Part shown: positions 59,240-64,000 of the stretch, piece by piece
How the letters are laid out: each line of letters begins with the position of its first letter
Numbering within the stretch: the first letter of the stretch is position 1
Assembly: GCA_020631735.1 (NCBI GenBank)
Contig: CM036199.1
Location: forward strand, 22,361,553 to 22,425,552
DNA: 64,000 nt
From: Saccharum officinarum
Lineage: Eukaryota; Streptophyta; Magnoliopsida; Poales; Poaceae
Direction: 5' to 3'
Translations under genes and position numbers: made by a program
Notes under the pieces: model-generated
Seen by the model: only the letters and a program-made list of their open reading frames with translations
What the model was told of the DNA's origin: nothing
Database searches by the model: none

Positions 59240-59768
59240 ACTTATCGGGTCAAAATTCAACAAAAAAATTTGGTGCTACTTACTACTAGGAAGGCTTGCA
59301 GCATGGAGAATTAATCATGCAGTCTAGTAATTTATCCTTTTCTTTCTGCAACGGAAACAGTAGCTACCAAATTGAATTTTCCAAACCTTGCTGATGTTCG
59401 AAGTTCAGGGTAAAAAGATCATAAGGCCGTGCGTTGTCATGTTGATTGTGATGGATGTTAGAGGCATCTTAGAGGATTCAGCTACTATTAATATGCTCAA
59501 TTTAGGTATGTGCCACACCACACAAATATGCCAGAAATGACATGTTGCTGCTGTGGTGCTGCTATGCATTGTTGTTCCATGGGAACAGACAACTGATGAT
59601 GGGACCTGAATTAGTATCCAATATTACCATATTTACACATTCTGTTCGTTGTATATCGTAATTCATTATCTAACAAATATATACTGTAATTATTTATAAC
59701 ATGGGTGCATCCTCCATGAAATTACACCGAAAGTTCAATCTTCAGTGTTCACATCATGTCCAGAACTA

Positions 59769-59993
59769 AGTGTGTGTTTAGTTCGCGAATTTTTTTTGCT
59801 TTGACTACTGTAGCACTTTCGTTTGTATTTGTCAATTAGTGTCCAATCATGGACTAATTAGGCTCAAAAGATTCGTCTCGTGGTTTTCTACTAAACTGTG
59901 TAATTAGTTTTTTTTCGTCTACATTTAATGCTCCATACATGTATCCAAACATTCGATGTGACAGGGAATCTTGAAAATTTTTGGGACATGGCC
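59769..59993. mobile_element. Tourist-like MITE, TAA target duplication
   Basis: Starts GTGTGTGTTTAGTTCGCG and carries TACTGTAGCACTTTCG and CATGGACTAATTAGGCTC; flanked by TAA. The right terminus is eroded. Confidence 0.65.
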
Positions 59994-60000
59994 TAATTTT

Positions 60001-60146
60001 CAGGGGCGGAGCTTGGTTCAGACCAAACTGGGCCATGGGCCCCCAATTTCCACTTGCAAAACAGTAACTTTTTACTGTCCATAGATGATTAAGACTCAAT
60101 TATAAAGAATGGCCCCTGCTGCTTGTCTGATCAAGCTCTGCCACTG
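60001..60146. mobile_element. hAT-like MITE
   Basis: Termini CAGGGGCGGAGCTTGG and GATCAAGCTCTGCCACTG; flanked by 8-base near-duplications CTAATTTT and CTTATTTT (7 of 8 identical). Confidence 0.6.
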
Positions 60147-60922
60147 CTTATTTTTCTCAAGAAGCACCATTGATATAATACACTTCAATTAGTTCATCAG
60201 CCAAATGCTTTCAAGTTTCAAGGAACATATTACTCTTCAGTTCACTAGATTTAGCAAAAGCAGAGAGTAGTCATGTATGTTTCTTTGGTACATCTGTCCT
60301 CTGTTGGCATGCCGAACTACAGATACATCGATTGTTTCTTTTTTATTCTTGGTCTATATATAACATATCACATGGTTGGTGAGTCAGTACAGTCATGTGA
60401 CAGGAATGTGAGTCATGGACAACTGGGCTACAATTGTCCTCAGTCATATGGATTTATTAGCTCTGTCTTTGTCAAGTTGAAAGAGAAACCTTGTCATAAT
60501 CAGATCATGCAATATACTAATGGCCATGCTGAAAATTAGGCCTACAGTATCTGCCCATGTGGGAATTCTCTATGAAATTTATATGAGGTATTAAAGCCTA
60601 CATTTTTAGGTACTCATTTCCCCTTTAACAGTTATAGGTGAACTTCTTGTTTTGGAAATATTTCAAACCAACGCCAGTTGATTTCTTTTGTGTATTCCTG
60701 GGAGAGAAGTCGGTAGAATTGGTAATTTTGGTTCTGCAGCTTCAGTTCCTTGGTTAGTTGGTTACATCTCAATTATCAGATAAATCAGTTTGTATCATAG
60801 AGAATGCCAAACTTTCTTCTTTCAGTATTTAAGCTACATAATAGAGCTATCAACTTTAACATGTACTATTTTCGTTTATGTAAGACAAAGCTTTAGTTCA
60901 GTTACTTGCCTGTCATATGCAG

Positions 60923-63900
60923 GAGTGAATGTCTTATGTGGTGTGGGGATCCTGTCAACACCTTATGCTGTCAAGCAAGGTGGCTGGCTTGGACTAGTGA
61001 TACTGGCGGTGTTGGGTGCTCTGGCATGGTACACTGGCATACTCCTGCGGCGTTGCCTGGACAGCAAGGATGGCCTCGAGACCTACCCTGACATTGGACA
61101 TGCTGCCTTTGGCACTGCTGGCCGTATCATCATCTCGGTAAGTATTTTCCACACTAGCAACGCTCACCTGTTATTCAGTTTTGTATTCTTTATACTATGC
61201 AGTGCAATGGACGGTGGTTTTGTGCTAATTCCTCTGCTTTTCTATGCCTTTTGCGACCTGCAGATAATCCTGTATATGGAACTATATGTAAGTACATAAG
61301 ATCCACCATTTGGTTTTGTTCACTCGCACAGAGTACATCTCTTTTTGCTCTAAAACAATAGACTTGTTCCTCTCAAAAAAAAAAGCTGCCTTTAATAACC
61401 TGTCTGATGTATTCATGGTTGCTCTGCTAGATGGTGTATGCAATAAAATAAATATATTCTAATAGAAAAAAAATATATTCTGATCATTATGAGAAAATAA
61501 GGACAGTTGGCAACACTTGCATAAACTGCCTGAACTTTCAATTTTGCACTGTTGAATCTTTTTTCTCTCTAAACTACATCTGTCCAGTAAAGAAGTGCCC
61601 TGCACTACATTGCCCGTACCTCTTATGAACATCTAACTATATGCTAATGGGTCCTGATCCTTTCTTGCAGGCATGTTGTATTGAGTATTTGATATTAGAG
61701 AGCGACAACTTATCAAAGTTGTTCCCAAATGCACACCTAACCATAGGTAGCTTGACTCTGGATTCACATGTGCTATTTGCCATTCTGACTGCTCTTATCA
61801 TCATGCCTACCACTTGGCTTCGCGATCTCAGCTGCCTCAGCTTCATTTCAGGTACAACTCACTTGTTGCCTCCATTGTTTATTTCACCAAATACACTTGC
61901 CTGTTTCATAGTTCACCAAACCAAGGCAATCTTGAGAGGACTCTCATCTTGCAATTTGTGCATCTAGCTGGTGGAGTCGTTGCGTCTATCGTCATTGTCT
62001 CCTGCTTGTTCTGGGTGGGACTTGTTGATCACGTTGGCACAGTCAAGAATGAAGGGACGGCACTGAACCTTCCTGGAATCCCCATTGCCATCGGGTTGTA
62101 TGGGTACTGCTACTCAGGCCATGGAGTGTTCCCTAACATCTACTCTTCTCTGAAGAAACGCAACCAGTTCTCTGCTGTTCTCTTCACCTGGTAATAAAAT
62201 CATACAAGCTGTAAATTGTTTCCACATAGTCATGATCTCATGCTTTGGTTTATGTTTGTTGTCAGTATCGCTCTGTCTACTGTTCTGTTCGCTGGTGCTG
62301 CAATCATGGGATACATTATGTTCGGTGAATCTACAGAGTCCCAATTCACACTGAACTTACCCCCAAATCTTGTGGCTTCCAAGATTGCAGTCTGGACTAC
62401 GGTAATTGTTCTTTTCTGGACTCTAGATAGAAAAGAAAATTATGGCCTCTAGCTAAAGTCACATAATGCGTTCAATAGAGTATAATCAAGTTCAGTCGCA
62501 TCAGGAATACTTAAATGCTTTTATGTGGCATTCTTCTGACTGTTTGTGCTTTTGGTTTTTGGTGCAGGTGACGAATCCAATAACCAAATATCCTTGGACT
62601 TTTATTTCAGCTTTCCGTGTGCCTTTGTTCCAATACTTAACAATTAACATTATATGATATCTTACTTTCTATGATCACATGAAACTCCATCTAGCCATCT
62701 AGGTTTGTCCTAAGTCAAACATACTCCATCCGTTCCATTAAGTCACTTTGATTTTTTTTGGTACATTGAATTTGCTACATATCTAGACATACGTTATATC
62801 TAGATACATAGCAAATTCGTTGTACCAAAAAAGTCAAAGCGACTTATAATTTGGAACGGAGAGAGTATTTTTTAATTTTGACTACAATTATCTATAAAAA
62901 GTATTATCTTATGAACAGAATTATTGTTTTTAATAATGAATTTAGCAATGTCAATGTTGAATGTTATGTTATCATTCTATATAAATTTTAGATATTCATG
63001 GTCAAAGTAAAAAAATATTTGACGTAGGACAAATATAGATGGACTTACACTTGTGATTGTAGGAAGTCCTATAATTCTCCTCCCCAAAGTCTGCTATCAA
63101 CTTCTAACAGTTAATCTATTTTCTTGAACAAATTTAGTTTTAATCGTTCTGTGTTGTTTCATAGTGTTTCCATGGATCGAATGCTAAGTCCTTAACTAAT
63201 ACCTACATATGCGCTAACCATGACTCCTCTCGCCCTGAGTTTGGAGGAACTGCTACCTCCAAATCAGCAGACATACCCGAACATAATGATGCTTAGATCT
63301 GCTCTGGTGGTATCTTCCCTTATTATTGCTCTGTCCGTCCCATTTTTTGGTAAGTTTGTTCATCATTTTCATCTCATTTTCCCAGGACATTCTATAAGTA
63401 GTGGGAATAGTATGAAATTTCCCTATTAAGATTCAAAAAATTTCCTCTTTTTTTTTACCTTATTCTCTCCTTCAATGGTTGTTGAGCCTTTTCAGGACTT
63501 GTCATGTCACTGGTCGGGTCTTTTCTCACCATGTTTGTGGTGAGTTCACCTTCCAAATTTTTGTAGTCTTTGCTTGTATATTTCTTTGTAGCTAATTTGT
63601 ATTTCCCTCTAGGCCTATATTCTACCATGTGCCTGCTTTTTGTCTATCCTGAGGAGTAAAGTGACCTGGTATCAGGTAAAATTTGTTTTTACTTGTGCAT
63701 TAATTATATATTTTGCTTAAACGTCCATTTTTTAAAAAGTGCAAGAGTGCCAAAAACTCATTTATATTAATCTCAAATGTTTTTCTGGCTTGAAAACTAA
63801 AATACTTTGTTTCTTATTTATTCTCCAATCGTTTCATTCAGAACTTTCAGTTTCTTGGATGCCAACTTTTTGGGTGAAAAAATAATGTTCCCTGTGTTCT

Positions 63901-64000
63901 TGATTCAGCTTCTCATCCAAATATAAATATTTATAATTACTCTTAAACTGAAACATGTGCAGATTTTGAATGAGCCCTATTTCTGTGCAGGTAGTACTGT
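60923..64000 (+). CDS. AVT1-type vacuolar amino acid transporter, partial
   Basis: Member of the amino acid/auxin permease family; AVT1-type proteins move neutral amino acids across the tonoplast. Visible exons: 60923-61137, 61264-61287 (24 nt), 61671-61851, 61968-62190, 62266-62401, 62568-62587 (20 nt), 63207-63349, 63496-63539, 63613-63675 and 63991-64000 (continuing). All introns are GT-AG except 62588-63206, which is AT-AC. Phases agree throughout and no frameshift is seen. Signature segments: GVNVLCGVGILSTPYA, QGGWLGLVIL, LETYPDIGHAAFG, CCIEYLILESDNLSKLFP, PTTWLRDLSCLSFIS, LNLPGIPIAIGLYGYCYSGH, FPNIYSSLKKRNQF, AGAAIMGYIMFGE, FTLNLPPNL and TPLALSLEELLPP. Hydrophobic segments match the multi-pass topology. 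The N-terminal exon(s) are missing upstream and the C-terminus lies beyond the window. Subfamily member not determined. Confidence 0.9.
62703..63033. mobile_element. MITE inside the U12 intron, itself invaded
   Basis: Outer termini GTTTGTCCTAAGTCAAA and the complementary TTTGACGTAGGACAAA. The left arm is interrupted by the Stowaway copy at 62724-62865. Boundaries approximate. Confidence 0.5.
62724..62865. mobile_element. Stowaway-like MITE nested in the U12 intron
   Basis: Begins CTCCATCCGTTCC and ends GGAACGGAGAGAG, flanked by TA; 142 bp. Inner arms TCTAGACATACGTTATATC and ACTTTGATTTTTTTTGGTAC pair with the right half. Confidence 0.7.

Larger units (their letters stand above)
59240..60922. 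other. sequence upstream of the first visible AVT exon, MITE-bearing
   Basis: AT-rich, intron- or promoter-like. Apart from the two MITEs, no exon coding the expected transporter N-terminus is recognisable. The first exon(s) may lie in the gap or to the left of the copia insertion. Confidence 0.4.
62588..63206 (+). other. U12-type AT-AC intron in the AVT gene
   Basis: The donor ATATCCTTGG follows exon ...ACCAA. The acceptor is ...CCTAC before exon ATATGCG. A perfect branch-site element TCCTTAAC sits at 63189-63196, about 11 bases before the splice. This splice alone joins ITK to YALTMTPLALSLEE, the conserved family sequence. No GT-AG pair does so. Confidence 0.9.

Noticed and set aside
60790..60922. 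Upstream extension of the first transporter exon to an ATG at 60790
   Set aside because: The extra residues do not resemble the family N-terminus; the sequence before 60923 reads as an intron ending TATGCAG.
1..64000. tRNA, rRNA, bacterial operon or phage features
   Set aside because: None was recognised; gene structure, introns and transposons are those of a plant nuclear genome.

Overview
The window is nuclear DNA of a grass genome, most likely a panicoid/Andropogoneae species of the sorghum-sugarcane-Miscanthus-maize kind. The grounds are GC-rich first exons, grass-type Tourist/Stowaway MITEs, large SIRE/Maximus-like Ty1-copia elements, Ty3/Gypsy debris and one 100-N assembly gap. The species call is inference. 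About nine tenths of the window is transposon-derived. Two host genes are clear.

Layout: (1) 1-7206 is the 3' part of a Ty1-copia element that has gag but no pol, ending in a PPT and a 2.46-kb LTR. (2) 7207-14804 is a Gypsy LTR remnant, a truncated copia LTR, a 498-bp-offset direct repeat and a reverse-strand Gypsy element with gag-protease and its LTR. (3) 14805-21876 holds Helitron-like ends, a tandem TRIM array (three LTRs, two 39-bp interiors, intact TSD ATAAT), a solo copia LTR with TSD ACGTC and a GC-rich degenerate stretch. (4) 21877-24537 is a duplicated segment whose two copies act as filled and empty sites for a Helitron and several MITEs. (5) 25381-32151 is a four-exon clade A-like protein phosphatase 2C gene on the minus strand, its introns loaded with MITEs and a hAT element. 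(6) 32715-37090 is a 2.17-kb tandem duplication directly upstream of that gene, built largely of an unrecognised minisatellite. (7) 37738-38790 is a CACTA transposase (DUF4216-like) relic split by a solo LTR. (8) 38791-47696 is mostly reverse-strand Gypsy-type LTR debris, split by another solo LTR with TSD CTCAT. (9) 47697-59139 is a near-complete SIRE/Maximus-like copia element with 5' LTR, PBS, gag, pol and a third ORF preceded by a promoter-like region; its 3' LTR is lost in the gap at 59140-59239. (10) 60923-64000 is an AVT1-type amino acid transporter on the plus strand, missing its first exon(s) and running off the window, with two micro-exons and a U12-type AT-AC intron.

Most interesting points: the U12 intron; the PP2C with Ile in place of the tryptophan that ABA receptors contact; a CG-rich repeat array shared by three copia LTR promoters and by a candidate internal promoter before the third ORF; the gag-only element; the tandem TRIM; and a pattern of frame breaks in the copia element that looks like sequencing error.
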